Source: Planctomycetota bacterium
Lineage (GTDB): Bacteria; Planctomycetota; Planctomycetia; Planctomycetales; Planctomycetaceae
Length of the DNA: 32,104 nucleotides
Assembly: GCA_027618475.1 (NCBI GenBank)
Contig: JAQCEJ010000061.1
Location: forward strand, 1-32,104
Direction: 5' to 3'
Part shown: positions 23,473-32,085 of the stretch, in pieces
Layout of the letters: each line of letters begins with the position of its first letter
Numbering within the stretch: position 1 is the first letter of the stretch
The notes under the pieces: model-generated
What the model saw: the letters and a program-made list of their open reading frames with translations, nothing else
The model's database searches: none
What the model was told of the DNA's origin: nothing
Made by a program: the position numbers and the translations under genes

Positions 23473-25668
23473 TTACTGCAACAAGAGTTTCGTCACGTGT
23501 TCCGGCGTTAGCGATTTGCTGTCTAACGTCAGCTTTCCTCCGGCAGCTTCATACACCTGTTCGAGTGGTTTACGTTCCCCCTCGGGAATCTTTGCTCCTT
23601 GTGCGACATACAGCGGAGCCGGAGCGGCTAACGCAGCAAGCCCCCCCACACCGCCGTACTTGAGAGCACCGGGGAGGATATTTGCGTCATTGGTTGAAGA
23701 AATATTGCCGAAGGCAAAACCGTTGCTTTCGACAATCGTATTCGACACTGTATCTCCCGCCACGGACCGAGCGAGCAGGGTCCAGAGACCGGCATCGCCA
23801 GTGCCGACAAGATGCACTGTCTTGACATCGGGATGATGCACAGCCGCTCCGACCATTGTGAGAATGTCGCGTACGCGCTGCGACAACCACGGTTTGTTGT
23901 ACCCGAATGTATAACCCTGATAGGTTTCATTGACCGGTTGTTTCGAAACGTCCTGCCCGTCGGACAGGTACTCGCCCGTCATGAATACGTCGGCCGACGC
24001 GACGGCGTGTCCCTCATCGATCAGCTTTTGCACTGCCGCGATCGGCCTTCCCTCGTCATCGAATAGATGGCGTTTTCCGGCGGTGTCGAACCACAAGACG
24101 GCTGTGCCGCTGAAATCCTCGGGAAGTAAAACAAGATACGGAAGCTGTTCGCCGGTTCCCGATCGTCCCATCGTTCCCTTGATCAGTGATAACTGTGGCG
24201 AAAGCTCGTATGTCTGTTCGTCTTTTTCAATCTGTTCCGCAGGGGGAACTCCTTCATCGAGCATCACTCGCGCTGCGACGCCGATTTGTTCTTGATACTT
24301 ACCGATGTCAGATTTTGAATTCGGCAACAGCGATTGATACTGCTCGGACGATACATTCGTCAGATACTTGCGGACCCCGGCGGCGTCGGTCGAATCCGAT
24401 GGCAACGGATGATCGTTATCAAAGACGCTTAAATCCTGCGGATCGATCGGCCAGAAATCCTGTTCGTGAGGCGTCTCTGGTTGACCAAGTTGCAGGTGCT
24501 GGTTGAACCAGGCATACATCATTTCGCGAGCAACCTGATTGTAATTGTGTCCGAACTGTGGAAAACATTTGGCATCGACCAGTTCGGGAACTCCGAAATA
24601 GTCGTAGACCTGCTTCAATTCAGGAAGTCCCGAATTTTCGATGTTGAGCGTCCAGTCATTCGCTCCACTCAACGCCATCGGTTTTGGTGCGAAGAGTGCT
24701 GCGATCGCAATATTATTGATGCCGATACGCAGATATTCTGCGTTTTCGCAGACGCAGCCACCCTGCATCTCGGTCGAGACCATCACAGCGGGAAAGGCGG
24801 CGACCGGCCGGTCATCGAGTGCGCACAGCATAAACGTCTGCGTTCCTCCACCGCTGGCGCCAGTCACACCGACACGGCTGGTATCGACATCGGGAAGCGA
24901 GAGCAGAAAGTCAAGCGCTCGCATCGAATTGAACGTTTGCAGTCCCATAAAGTTCTGCATTTTGAGGGCCGCGTCGAGATCGGTGAAGCCCTGGCGATGT
25001 ACGATTGCCGTGCTGTCGGCGTAACCGACCATATCATAATGAAAGACGATGCATCCCATGCGCGCGAGTGATGCCATCCGAGCCTGCAACGGATAATGCG
25101 CACCCGCCGCGTGTTCTTCGGCTCCCTCGGTCAGTTGCGCAAGAAATCCCTCTCCGGAATCATAAAACCGTCCCTGCGGCCAATGCCCATGAGGGCACAA
25201 CACGGCCGGATACTTTTCCAAGGCCACCTTGGGACGATACAGATTCCCCGTAACATAATGGCCCGGAAGACTGGCGAAATAAACCTTTTCGACCGTGTAA
25301 TCACCGCGGTCAATCTTACCGTGTATCACCGGGCTAAGTGCTTCCTTCGGCCACATCGGCCAGAGGCCGTTGCTCACCAGCAATCGCTGGCGAATTTCTT
25401 GTGACTGCTGCTCCCATTCGGTTCGTGTTTCGGGCGGAGTCCAAGGATGGACTTTATCCTGAAGATCGCGGTGTTTTTCAAGTCGCGCATCGGCAAGTTT
25501 CGCACCATCCGGCATAACACGCCATACCGGCGCATCGGCGGCACTCGTCGATTGCAGGCTGAGGCAGCAGAACAACGCCGCCCAGACACAAAGATGCTGC
25601 CCCGAACCTCGATATGATCGTTGAGTTCTCTGATGGAATGTCATTTCACGGTTTCGTCCGATCGACAT
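23473..25668 (-). CDS. Exported acetylxylan-esterase-like alpha/beta hydrolase with degenerate second domain
   Basis: A 731-residue secreted protein with a signal peptide (hydrophobic about 26-40, cleavage near STSA-A). The first alpha/beta hydrolase domain has the nucleophile elbow GASGGG (Ser near 271), a likely acid in SGANDWT (near 337) and a histidine in FPQFGHNYNQ (near 372), a complete triad in the usual order. This part resembles planctomycete proteins annotated as acetylxylan esterases. The second half also has hydrolase-like strands (AVLWFDTAGKRHLF, VHLVGTGDAGLWTLLARS), but its elbow near 624 has no serine, so it is probably inactive. GAGG precedes the ATG at 25668. The likely role is deacetylation of plant or algal polysaccharide, inferred from the family. 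Confidence 0.85.
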   Translation of the reverse strand: MSIGRNREMTFHQRTQRSYRGSGQHLCVWAALFCCLSLQSTSAADAPVWRVMPDGAKLADARLEKHRDLQDKVHPWTPPETRTEWEQQSQEIRQRLLVSNGLWPMWPKEALSPVIHGKIDRGDYTVEKVYFASLPGHYVTGNLYRPKVALEKYPAVLCPHGHWPQGRFYDSGEGFLAQLTEGAEEHAAGAHYPLQARMASLARMGCIVFHYDMVGYADSTAIVHRQGFTDLDAALKMQNFMGLQTFNSMRALDFLLSLPDVDTSRVGVTGASGGGTQTFMLCALDDRPVAAFPAVMVSTEMQGGCVCENAEYLRIGINNIAIAALFAPKPMALSGANDWTLNIENSGLPELKQVYDYFGVPELVDAKCFPQFGHNYNQVAREMMYAWFNQHLQLGQPETPHEQDFWPIDPQDLSVFDNDHPLPSDSTDAAGVRKYLTNVSSEQYQSLLPNSKSDIGKYQEQIGVAARVMLDEGVPPAEQIEKDEQTYELSPQLSLIKGTMGRSGTGEQLPYLVLLPEDFSGTAVLWFDTAGKRHLFDDEGRPIAAVQKLIDEGHAVASADVFMTGEYLSDGQDVSKQPVNETYQGYTFGYNKPWLSQRVRDILTMVGAAVHHPDVKTVHLVGTGDAGLWTLLARSVAGDTVSNTIVESNGFAFGNISSTNDANILPGALKYGGVGGLAALAAPAPLYVAQGAKIPEGERKPLEQVYEAAGGKLTLDSKSLTPEHVTKLLLQ

Positions 25669-25834
25669 AGTGACCTCATCCGTTGAAGTGGTGTATCGAA
25701 GGTATCAACACCACATTAGCCTATGCAGGTTTTCGTTCGATTTCAACGGGAGGGGATGACATGTTTCGTACAGATCGTTAAAAATTGTTCTGGATGCCCG
25801 TTGAGGAAGCAACACTCTAAACTGAGGTGGTTTG

Positions 25835-27061
25835 ATGATCGTAGCAGGACAACTGGTCGTAGCCGAGCATGTCGACACAGGACATGTGCGAATTGAAGGG
25901 GAAACGATCGTCGAAGTGGGGCGCAATCTGGGTACTCCCGACATGACGTTCGGCGACGAATGCATAATCTTCGCCGGTATGGGAGATATCCATATTCACG
26001 CCCGCGATGATGCCAGCGGAGAAGAAAATCATAAGGAAGATCTGCTGACAGCAGGACACGCCGCCGTACACGGCGGCGTGGTGCATGTCGCCGACATGCC
26101 GAATAATCCACGAGCCCCCGTCGACGATCGCTCGTATGCCGAAAAACAACAGGTGCTCGCCAAGCGAAACGTGCCGATCGATGTCACACTCTATGCCGGC
26201 ATCGGACCGGGAACACATCCCCTGTCGAAACCCGTGCCGTATAAGGCCTACATGGGCCCCAGCATCGGCAAACTCTTTTTCTCGACGCTCGCCGAACTGG
26301 ACGAAACCCTCTCCCGTTATCGCGGCTGCGATGTCAGCTTTCATTGCGAAGATCCCGAGCTCCTCGAAAGAAACCGTCAAGCAGCCAGACACGAAGACCG
26401 CCGGCCCCCGGAGTGCGAACTCTCTGCGACGAAGTTTGCTCTTGCGATGATCGAAAAATACGATCTTCGTGGCAAATTGTGCCATTATTCGGTTGGTGAA
26501 GGGTTACCCCTCATCCGCGAAGCGAAACGACAAGGGCTGCCTGTTACGTGCGAAGTCACGCCCCATCATTTGTATTACGATCTTTCTCAAGTGACCGATG
26601 ACAACCGGCCGTTGATGCAAATGAATCCACCGTTACGAACCTTAAACGACAGGCTGGCAATGATCGACGCGCTACGCGACGGTACGCTCGATTATCTTGC
26701 CACCGACCATGCGCCTCATACGCTCGCAGAAAAGGCAAAAGGTGTTTCGGGTCAACCGCATCTCGACACCTATGGACCGTTCGTGACGTGGCTGCTGCTC
26801 GAACAACATTTCACGCCGCAGCAGGTGGCAAGGTTTTGCTGCGAGAACCCGGGGCACTTTGTGAATCCGTATTCGAAACCCCGCAAGTTTGGAAAGATCG
26901 AAGCGGGGTACACCGCGTCATTAACAGTCCTCAATTTAAAACGTCCGACACTCGTCCGACGAGAAGAGCTGAAAACCAAATGCGGTTGGTCGCCGTTCGA
27001 AAGAGTCACCTTCCCCGGTTCGGTCGAAGCGCTATTCGTGCATGGACAACGATTGGCATAA
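25835..27061 (+). CDS. pyrC: Dihydroorotase (CAD-type amidohydrolase)
   Basis: A 408-residue cytoplasmic zinc amidohydrolase that interconverts carbamoyl-aspartate and dihydroorotate in pyrimidine synthesis. The metal ligands are visible: HIH (His53, His55), the carbamylatable lysine in PYKAYMG (Lys137), His170 in FHCED, a His in EVTPHHL (244/245) and Asp291 in ATDHAPHT. MNPPLR at 263-268 is the substrate-binding motif. Lysine at the bridging position resembles CAD-type enzymes. ATG 25835 follows GAGGTGG; a TTG three bases earlier is not needed. No other pyr gene is in the window, and a neighbouring hydantoinase-type activity cannot be wholly excluded, but HCED and MNPPLR favour dihydroorotase. 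Confidence 0.88.
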   Translation: MIVAGQLVVAEHVDTGHVRIEGETIVEVGRNLGTPDMTFGDECIIFAGMGDIHIHARDDASGEENHKEDLLTAGHAAVHGGVVHVADMPNNPRAPVDDRSYAEKQQVLAKRNVPIDVTLYAGIGPGTHPLSKPVPYKAYMGPSIGKLFFSTLAELDETLSRYRGCDVSFHCEDPELLERNRQAARHEDRRPPECELSATKFALAMIEKYDLRGKLCHYSVGEGLPLIREAKRQGLPVTCEVTPHHLYYDLSQVTDDNRPLMQMNPPLRTLNDRLAMIDALRDGTLDYLATDHAPHTLAEKAKGVSGQPHLDTYGPFVTWLLLEQHFTPQQVARFCCENPGHFVNPYSKPRKFGKIEAGYTASLTVLNLKRPTLVRREELKTKCGWSPFERVTFPGSVEALFVHGQRLA

Positions 27062-27351
27062 CATGACATTTCCGATAATTTCGATGTGAATTCTCCAACA
27101 CGATCGCCGTTTTGACCGTATTTAAGTTCGAACACAAACGACCTTCATTTCTCGCTTCATTCGGCACGTTCAACGTTTTCGGCCTAGACGACATATCGAA
27201 TAATCTGCGGTGCATTTCTCGTTATTTTTTCCCGCTCCTACCCGCGAATAAATGAAATCATGTACTACCGCTTCCATCGGCGAACCGGATGGCCGGTGTG
27301 CGCCGCGGCATAGCCACAACCAATTCGAACGTCTGATTGAGGAGCACGATA

Positions 27352-27903
27352 ATGAGTCTCTCTGAAACTCCCTGGCCCGGCATCGTACTTTGTGGACTAG
27401 TCGCGTTGTTTTGCCTGCTCGCCTATGGATCGACCCAACGTCGAAACGTTCTGTACATCGCACTGGCTTCGGTGGCGTTTGCCCCACTGTTCGTCCTCTG
27501 GGATGAACTGGTCGAAACCGAGAGCGAAATAATCGGAGCCGCCGTCGTCGACATGGCTAACGATTTTCGTCACGGTGACGTCGATGGTGTACTCGCGTGG
27601 ATCGATCCTCACGAACTCAAGCTCAAAGGAGTGGTTTACGCGGCCGCCGAACTTGTCGACGTCACCAGCGACATTCGCATCACTGCCATGGACGTCAAAC
27701 TGATTGAAGGAACGAATGACGCCACATCCGACTTCCGCGCCAATGCCGACCTCAACGTCAAAGGATTCGGTAACGTGGGTCGTCAACCGACCCGCTGGCT
27801 GCTCACCTGGCGGAAAGAAAATGACCAGTGGCGGATCATCGGTATCGACCGAAAAAACCCGCTCACGGGAGATCCGATACGTATCTTCGACAAATCGCCC
27901 TAG
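27352..27903 (+). CDS. Small membrane protein with NTF2/SnoaL-like domain
   Basis: A 183-residue protein. Two membrane helices occupy the N-terminus (about 8-26 and 32-50). The rest is an alpha+beta domain of NTF2-like type: a helix with MANDFRHGDVDGVLAWIDP, then beta strands ending in RWLLTWRKENDQWRIIGIDR. Such domains bind small ligands or mediate contacts; no active site is recognisable. GAGGAG lies close before ATG 27352 and decides this start over the TTG at 27337. The TAG stop (27901-27903) lies on the border of the MITE copy. If the element inserted into an existing CTAG, the protein end is unchanged. Otherwise the stop was supplied by the element and the protein is shortened. Confidence 0.8.
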   Translation: MSLSETPWPGIVLCGLVALFCLLAYGSTQRRNVLYIALASVAFAPLFVLWDELVETESEIIGAAVVDMANDFRHGDVDGVLAWIDPHELKLKGVVYAAAELVDVTSDIRITAMDVKLIEGTNDATSDFRANADLNVKGFGNVGRQPTRWLLTWRKENDQWRIIGIDRKNPLTGDPIRIFDKSP

Positions 27904-28054
27904 CGGCCCGTTGAAAATAAAGGATGATCAAATTGTGTGTGTGCCACGGGTGGCTTGTCCACCCGTGTTTTTCCGATGTCTCACAACCACACTGCCAGAC
28001 AAGCACACTGCCGGACAAGCCGGTAGTGCCACCCATTTTTCAACGGGCTGCTAG
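27900..28054 (+). mobile_element. MITE copy B, about 155 bp, with terminal inverted repeats
   Basis: The ends are CTAGCGGCCCGTTGAAAAT and, inverted from the right, CTAGCAGCCCGTTGAAAAA. They match over about 18 bp with one internal difference. The flanks read C-TA and TA-G, which fits insertion into CTAG with TA duplication, as for IS630/Tc1-mariner elements. Inside are two hairpins with five-base loops, CTTGT and ACAAG, and a 16-bp tandem duplication (27988-28003 and 28004-28019, one mismatch). It encodes no transposase, so a full-length relative elsewhere must have mobilised it. A decayed inverted copy lies at 9640-9761. Confidence 0.85.
27945..27972 (+). terminator. Intrinsic terminator carried by the MITE
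   Basis: CACGGGTGG (27945-27953), loop CTTGT, CCACCCGTG (27959-27967), then TTTTT (27968-27972). The nine-base-pair GC-rich stem followed at once by five T residues is a textbook rho-independent terminator on the plus strand, 42 bases after the stop of the membrane-protein gene. It should end that transcript before the convergent pgsA gene. Confidence 0.75.
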
Positions 28055-28126
28055 GACAAGAAACTGGAGACAATTCAGACAGCGGCTGTTTTGACCGTGT
28101 TGGTCCATTGCGTCTTGCTCTGATAT

Positions 28127-28747
28127 TCACACATTTGTTCCCTTTAACAACTGAAACGCCCGCACAACATAGATCGCTCCACTCCAGATCGTCACGGCGA
28201 CGGCGGACCAGAGAAGCACGTTGCGAACAGGTATCAGCGTTTGCTGCGATTCGGGTGATGCCGCGAACGTGATCAGACAGGCGGTGACGGCGGCACACTG
28301 CAACAGCATCTTCAACTTGCCGCTCAGTGACGCCGAGAAGTCTTTTCCCTGTTGTTCAAGGAAACTTCTCAGGCTGGTGACGAACATTTCGCGGCCGATG
28401 ACGGCGATCACCATCCAGGGTCCGACTCCCGAATCGGGATGGTCCATCAGAAAAATGAAGGCACCGCAGATGATAATCTTATCAACGAACGGATCCATGA
28501 TCCGTCCCAGCACCGTTACCAGTCCATACTTTCTGGCGATGTAACCGTCGAGAAAATCGGTCGACGCCGCGATCAAGAACAGCCAGACCGCCCCCTCCCT
28601 GCAGATCGCCTTATCGATCATCCAGAACAGCACGACGGCGAGAATGAGGCGACTCAGTGTGATCGCATTCGGAACATTGAATGCCCGGCGCAGCAATGGG
28701 TTATCCAGCGTCGACTCTTCCGGCGGGTGATCAGTTTGAATCGTCAT
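28127..28747 (-). CDS. pgsA: CDP-diacylglycerol--glycerol-3-phosphate 3-phosphatidyltransferase
   Basis: A 206-residue integral membrane enzyme of the CDP-alcohol phosphatidyltransferase family. The full signature DG-x2-AR-x8-G-x3-D-x3-D is present: Asp67-Gly68, Ala71-Arg72, Gly81, Asp85, Asp89. NVPNAITLSRL before the first helix and the GREMFVTSLR segment fit PgsA rather than other family members. It makes phosphatidylglycerol phosphate, the precursor of phosphatidylglycerol and cardiolipin, at the cytoplasmic membrane. About five to six membrane helices are apparent. It follows rimO by 41 bases on the same strand, so the two are probably cotranscribed. Confidence 0.9.
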   Translation of the reverse strand: MTIQTDHPPEESTLDNPLLRRAFNVPNAITLSRLILAVVLFWMIDKAICREGAVWLFLIAASTDFLDGYIARKYGLVTVLGRIMDPFVDKIIICGAFIFLMDHPDSGVGPWMVIAVIGREMFVTSLRSFLEQQGKDFSASLSGKLKMLLQCAAVTACLITFAASPESQQTLIPVRNVLLWSAVAVTIWSGAIYVVRAFQLLKGTNV

Positions 28748-28788
28748 TATTCTCGACTGATTTCAGTTCGTCATCGTTCGAACGGCAT

Positions 28789-30204
28789 TCATGATGCAGA
28801 GCTTAAACCCTCGTCGGAAACATTTCCGATCAGATCGTAATCGTCCCGCGCCATGATCTCAACCGGCACATATTCACCTACAGACACGTTCGTACCAGAG
28901 ACGAACACCGTGGAATCAATTTCCGGAGCGTCGGCATATGTCCGGCCCGACCATAAGCCCGGTTCAACTTCGTCATCCACGAGCACATCGAGTTCGTACC
29001 CGATCAGCGAATCGGCAAAGTCGAATGCAATTTCCTGCTGAATTTCCATGAGTTCGTCGCGGCGTGCTTCTTTGACCTCTTCGGGAAGATGATCGGCAAA
29101 TTTTACGGCAGGCGTTCCTGGCTCAACAGAATACGTGAAAACTCCCAGCCGTTGAAATTTCATCTCGGTGACAAATTCCTTGAGTTCCTCGAATTGATCG
29201 TCGGTTTCGCCGGGAAAGCCGGTAATAAACGTCGTACGCAAGACCAGATTCGGAATTGCCGCCCGCAGGTTTTCAAGCAACGCGACACTTCGATCGCGAT
29301 TGACCCGTCGTTGCATACGTTTAAGCATCGTATCGTTGATATGCTGCAAGGGCATATCGAGATATGGCAGAATCATGTTCGACTGCGCAATCGTGTCGAT
29401 CAACTCCTGCGTAAAATGGATCGGGTACAGATACATCAGACGAATCCATTTCAATCCGTCGATCTGTTCGAGATGACGTAACAATTCAGCGAGTTTGACT
29501 TCCCCATAGAGATCGAGCCCGTAATAGGTGGTATCCTGAGCGACGAGAATGAGTTCTTTCACACCGTCGGCCACGAGTTCTCGGGCTTCGGCGATCACCA
29601 TTTCGATCGGTTTGGTGATGTGTTTGCCGCGCATTTTGGGGATCGAGCAGAACGTACATGTCCGGTCGCATCCCTCAGAAATCTTGAGGTAGGCATAATG
29701 TGACGGCGTCATTCGCAAGCGTGCACGGTCATCCAAAGCACGAATTGGTGCCGGACGGAACAGAGACCGCTGCTCTCGTGCGCCGCCAATCAGACGATCA
29801 GCAACACGAGTAATCTCGTCGCGACCAAAGACGCCGACGATATGATCGATCTCCGGGAGCTCGTCGAGTAGTGCCGGGCCGATCCGCTCGGGAAGACAAC
29901 CGGCAACGATCACTCCTTTGGTTTTTCCCTGACGTTTCAGGTCGAGCATTTCATGAATGACGGTCTTCGATTCCTGCCGCGAGCTTTCGATAAATCCGCA
30001 GGTGTTAACGATGACGAAGTCGGCTCCTGCCGGTTCAGAAACGAGGCTGTAACCGTCGAGCGCCAGCGTCCCCAGCATTTTTTCGCTGTCGACAAGATTC
30101 TTGGGGCATCCCAGACTGACGAAAGCGTAAGTCCCTTTACTGTCGTCGTTCGGAAAAATCTCTGGTGACGGCGCAGAGGGTTCGATGATGGGAAGATCGC
30201 TCAT
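28789..30204 (-). CDS. rimO: Ribosomal protein S12 methylthiotransferase
   Basis: A 471-residue radical-SAM methylthiotransferase that adds a methylthio group to the conserved aspartate of ribosomal protein S12. The N-terminal domain has three cysteines for one iron-sulfur cluster: Cys33 (SLGCPKN), Cys69 (NTCGFI) and Cys103 (AGCLPER). The radical-SAM motif is Cys179-x3-Cys183-x2-Cys186 (SEGCDRTCTFC). A TRAM domain ends the protein. SLGCPKN and the adjacent NTCGFI distinguish RimO from MiaB. The ATG at 30204 gives a length close to the family's; the frame extends upstream to a TTG at 30330, adding 42 residues of non-family sequence. No strong ribosome binding site is seen, so the start is less certain than the gene. 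Confidence 0.93.
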   Translation of the reverse strand: MSDLPIIEPSAPSPEIFPNDDSKGTYAFVSLGCPKNLVDSEKMLGTLALDGYSLVSEPAGADFVIVNTCGFIESSRQESKTVIHEMLDLKRQGKTKGVIVAGCLPERIGPALLDELPEIDHIVGVFGRDEITRVADRLIGGAREQRSLFRPAPIRALDDRARLRMTPSHYAYLKISEGCDRTCTFCSIPKMRGKHITKPIEMVIAEARELVADGVKELILVAQDTTYYGLDLYGEVKLAELLRHLEQIDGLKWIRLMYLYPIHFTQELIDTIAQSNMILPYLDMPLQHINDTMLKRMQRRVNRDRSVALLENLRAAIPNLVLRTTFITGFPGETDDQFEELKEFVTEMKFQRLGVFTYSVEPGTPAVKFADHLPEEVKEARRDELMEIQQEIAFDFADSLIGYELDVLVDDEVEPGLWSGRTYADAPEIDSTVFVSGTNVSVGEYVPVEIMARDDYDLIGNVSDEGLSSAS

Positions 30205-30458
30205 TTGTGATTGCAATCGGCTTGGATACCAACTTTTAATTCGGCACAGGACCGTTTGATTCTGGGCAGAGGGATGTTCATACCGTTCGATTTCGGAGCG
30301 TAATCCCGTTCGTCGCTTGCGCGCGAGCAAACAGAATCACGTCGAACAACCACTTTATTTTAGCGGCCATTCGCACCGTAGCATAGGGAAGCGAAGAACT
30401 CACCCTGCACCGAAAAAGATAATCTTCTCGATTGGGATATGAAGCCAATTGTGACGAA

Positions 30459-31727
30459 TCAAACCGCGGCGATGTTAAAGCAGGCAATTCCGAACAGCAT
30501 GACGGAAATCGTTGCCAGAGCCAGCAGTCGTTTGATGCGGATGTGTTCCATCGCTGTTTGGGCCAGGGCGTCGAGTTGCAACGTGACGTGATTCTGCATC
30601 GTGGCAATCTGTCCTTGAGGAGTCGCTACAAACTCACCCGAGCCGCCCATCGGTCCGGAGGTCTGTTCCATCCAACCGGCTGCCGAACTGGTCTGTAACC
30701 CTGATTGTCCCTGCAAGGCACGAATGAGTGCCGCCAACGCCAGCACGCAACTGAACGAGGCGAACATCATTGCGGGTGAAATGGCGACGGTGTTTTGTGC
30801 ATTAACCACCGGATCGTCGACGTGCAGAGATAACATGATGACTGCGAACGCGTTATTCGTGAAGTGCATCAGCACCGGTGCCCAGAAATTTCTCGTCACC
30901 AGATAAACATCATGAATCATGATGCTGAGCGGAATCAGCGCCAGCATATGCGGCGGGTATCCATGCATCATGGCAAAAAACCACGTCGTGAGCAGCACTC
31001 CCATCACACGCCCCCAGCGTTCCGTCAGCCCACGGCCGATAAACCCGCGAAACATTAGTTCTTCACTGACCGCCGGTAGCAGAGCAAACAGAAAGATCAT
31101 CCACGGCAGCGAGAGTTCGTTCGACACGACAGAAATGGTTTCCATCGATTTGAGAGAACTCAAGTCGAGCTCAAACGGCAATTGTGCTGTCAAATCCTGC
31201 CAGTACAACTCGCCGACAAGATATAATTTGGAACCGATCATACTCAGTGGGAGGACCATCAGCATGATGCAGACCGCCTGACTGATTGGTAATCGTTTCA
31301 GACCTAATGTCGCCCGTCCCGAACGTCCCAGTCTCCACCAGATCAGCAGCGAATTCACAATGGCACTGATGCCGAGGGTTCCGCAGATCAACGGGATCAT
31401 ATTACGCGGATCAAGAGCCATGTCGGCCAGACGTCCATTGATTTCCGCTTCGGTCAACGCCGACAGGTCGGTCGTCAACCAATAATGTCCCGCCAGCGCA
31501 GCCATGACTAATAGCGAAGCAATAAGCTGAACCATCAGGAACGCGAGCATCCAGGCCGATGCCTTCCCAATTCCCGGTCCCTTGAATCCGGTCCCCCCTT
31601 TTTCGTCGAAAGGAGGCAAATATTCGGCCAGCCCATTCGATTGTTCGAGCGGATGAGATGTCAGATCAGCAGAGTTTAAAAAAATGCTGTCGGAATTCGG
31701 GCGGAAATCGGAGTTCAGGTCTTCCAT
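30459..31727 (-). CDS. CPBP (CAAX protease/Rce1-like) family membrane protease
   Basis: A 422-residue integral membrane protein with about eight helices. The intramembrane glutamic protease motifs are complete: EExxxR (Glu222, Glu223, Arg227 in SEELMFRGF), FFAMMHG with His255, and HxxxN (His288, Asn292 in HFTNN). Residues 1-55 are a polar cytoplasmic extension rich in Ser, Asn and Pro, and the last 60 residues contain a final membrane helix after a Gly/Gln-rich stretch. Bacterial members act in protein processing or bacteriocin immunity; the substrate here is unknown. AAAGG about eleven bases ahead supports ATG 31727 rather than the GTG at 31757. Confidence 0.88.
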   Translation of the reverse strand: MEDLNSDFRPNSDSIFLNSADLTSHPLEQSNGLAEYLPPFDEKGGTGFKGPGIGKASAWMLAFLMVQLIASLLVMAALAGHYWLTTDLSALTEAEINGRLADMALDPRNMIPLICGTLGISAIVNSLLIWWRLGRSGRATLGLKRLPISQAVCIMLMVLPLSMIGSKLYLVGELYWQDLTAQLPFELDLSSLKSMETISVVSNELSLPWMIFLFALLPAVSEELMFRGFIGRGLTERWGRVMGVLLTTWFFAMMHGYPPHMLALIPLSIMIHDVYLVTRNFWAPVLMHFTNNAFAVIMLSLHVDDPVVNAQNTVAISPAMMFASFSCVLALAALIRALQGQSGLQTSSAAGWMEQTSGPMGGSGEFVATPQGQIATMQNHVTLQLDALAQTAMEHIRIKRLLALATISVMLFGIACFNIAAV

Positions 31728-32069
31728 CGATCGGTGACCTTTCGTGAAAGATGACACTGTTCACTTCATGTGATTTGGAATCGCTGGTTCCCTCGACTCA
31801 GGGAGAATCGAGAACAACCGATACCGATCCACGGCCCGAACGTGTTGACATAAAAGAAGATGAGATAACTGAAAAGTCGAAAGAACGCATCCTTTCACGA
31901 CGACAAGTCATCGGACATCCGGTGCATTCAGACGACCAGTCGTGTACAATCTACTCTAACGAGGCAACTTCCCGCGGTCAAACTTTTTCGCAACGGAATT
32001 TTTTTAGATAAAGGACATTCCGAGCCGGGGCACGCTTAACCCGCATTTCCCATTTGACTTCCCGAACTT
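31728..32069. other. Intergenic region ahead of a rightward gene
   Basis: About 340 bases between the leftward CPBP gene and the sigma-54 promoter. The 86-codon plus-strand frame within it (31751-32011) is polar and starts inside the CPBP leader; I do not regard it as a gene. No convincing promoter for the CPBP gene was recognised. Confidence 0.4.
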
Positions 32070-32085
32070 TGGCACGCGATTTGCG
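32070..32085 (+). promoter_or_regulatory. Sigma-54 (RpoN) promoter
   Basis: TGGCACG (32070-32076), four bases, then TTGCG (32081-32085) matches the -24/-12 consensus TGGCACR-N4-TTGCW in all but the last base. The GG and GC doublets have the required spacing. Transcription would start about 12 bases further on, near 32096, and run out of the window. Its gene is not visible. Such promoters need an AAA+ activator that binds upstream, and no activator site was recognised in the preceding 300 bases. Confidence 0.75.

Noticed and set aside
27704-28054. 116-codon plus-strand frame crossing the end of the NTF2-like gene
   Set aside because: It is out of frame with the real gene and continues through the MITE.
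31751-32011. 86-codon plus-strand frame ahead of the sigma-54 promoter
   Set aside because: It starts inside the leader of the opposite-strand CPBP gene, has no ribosome binding site and a composition unlike the neighbouring proteins.
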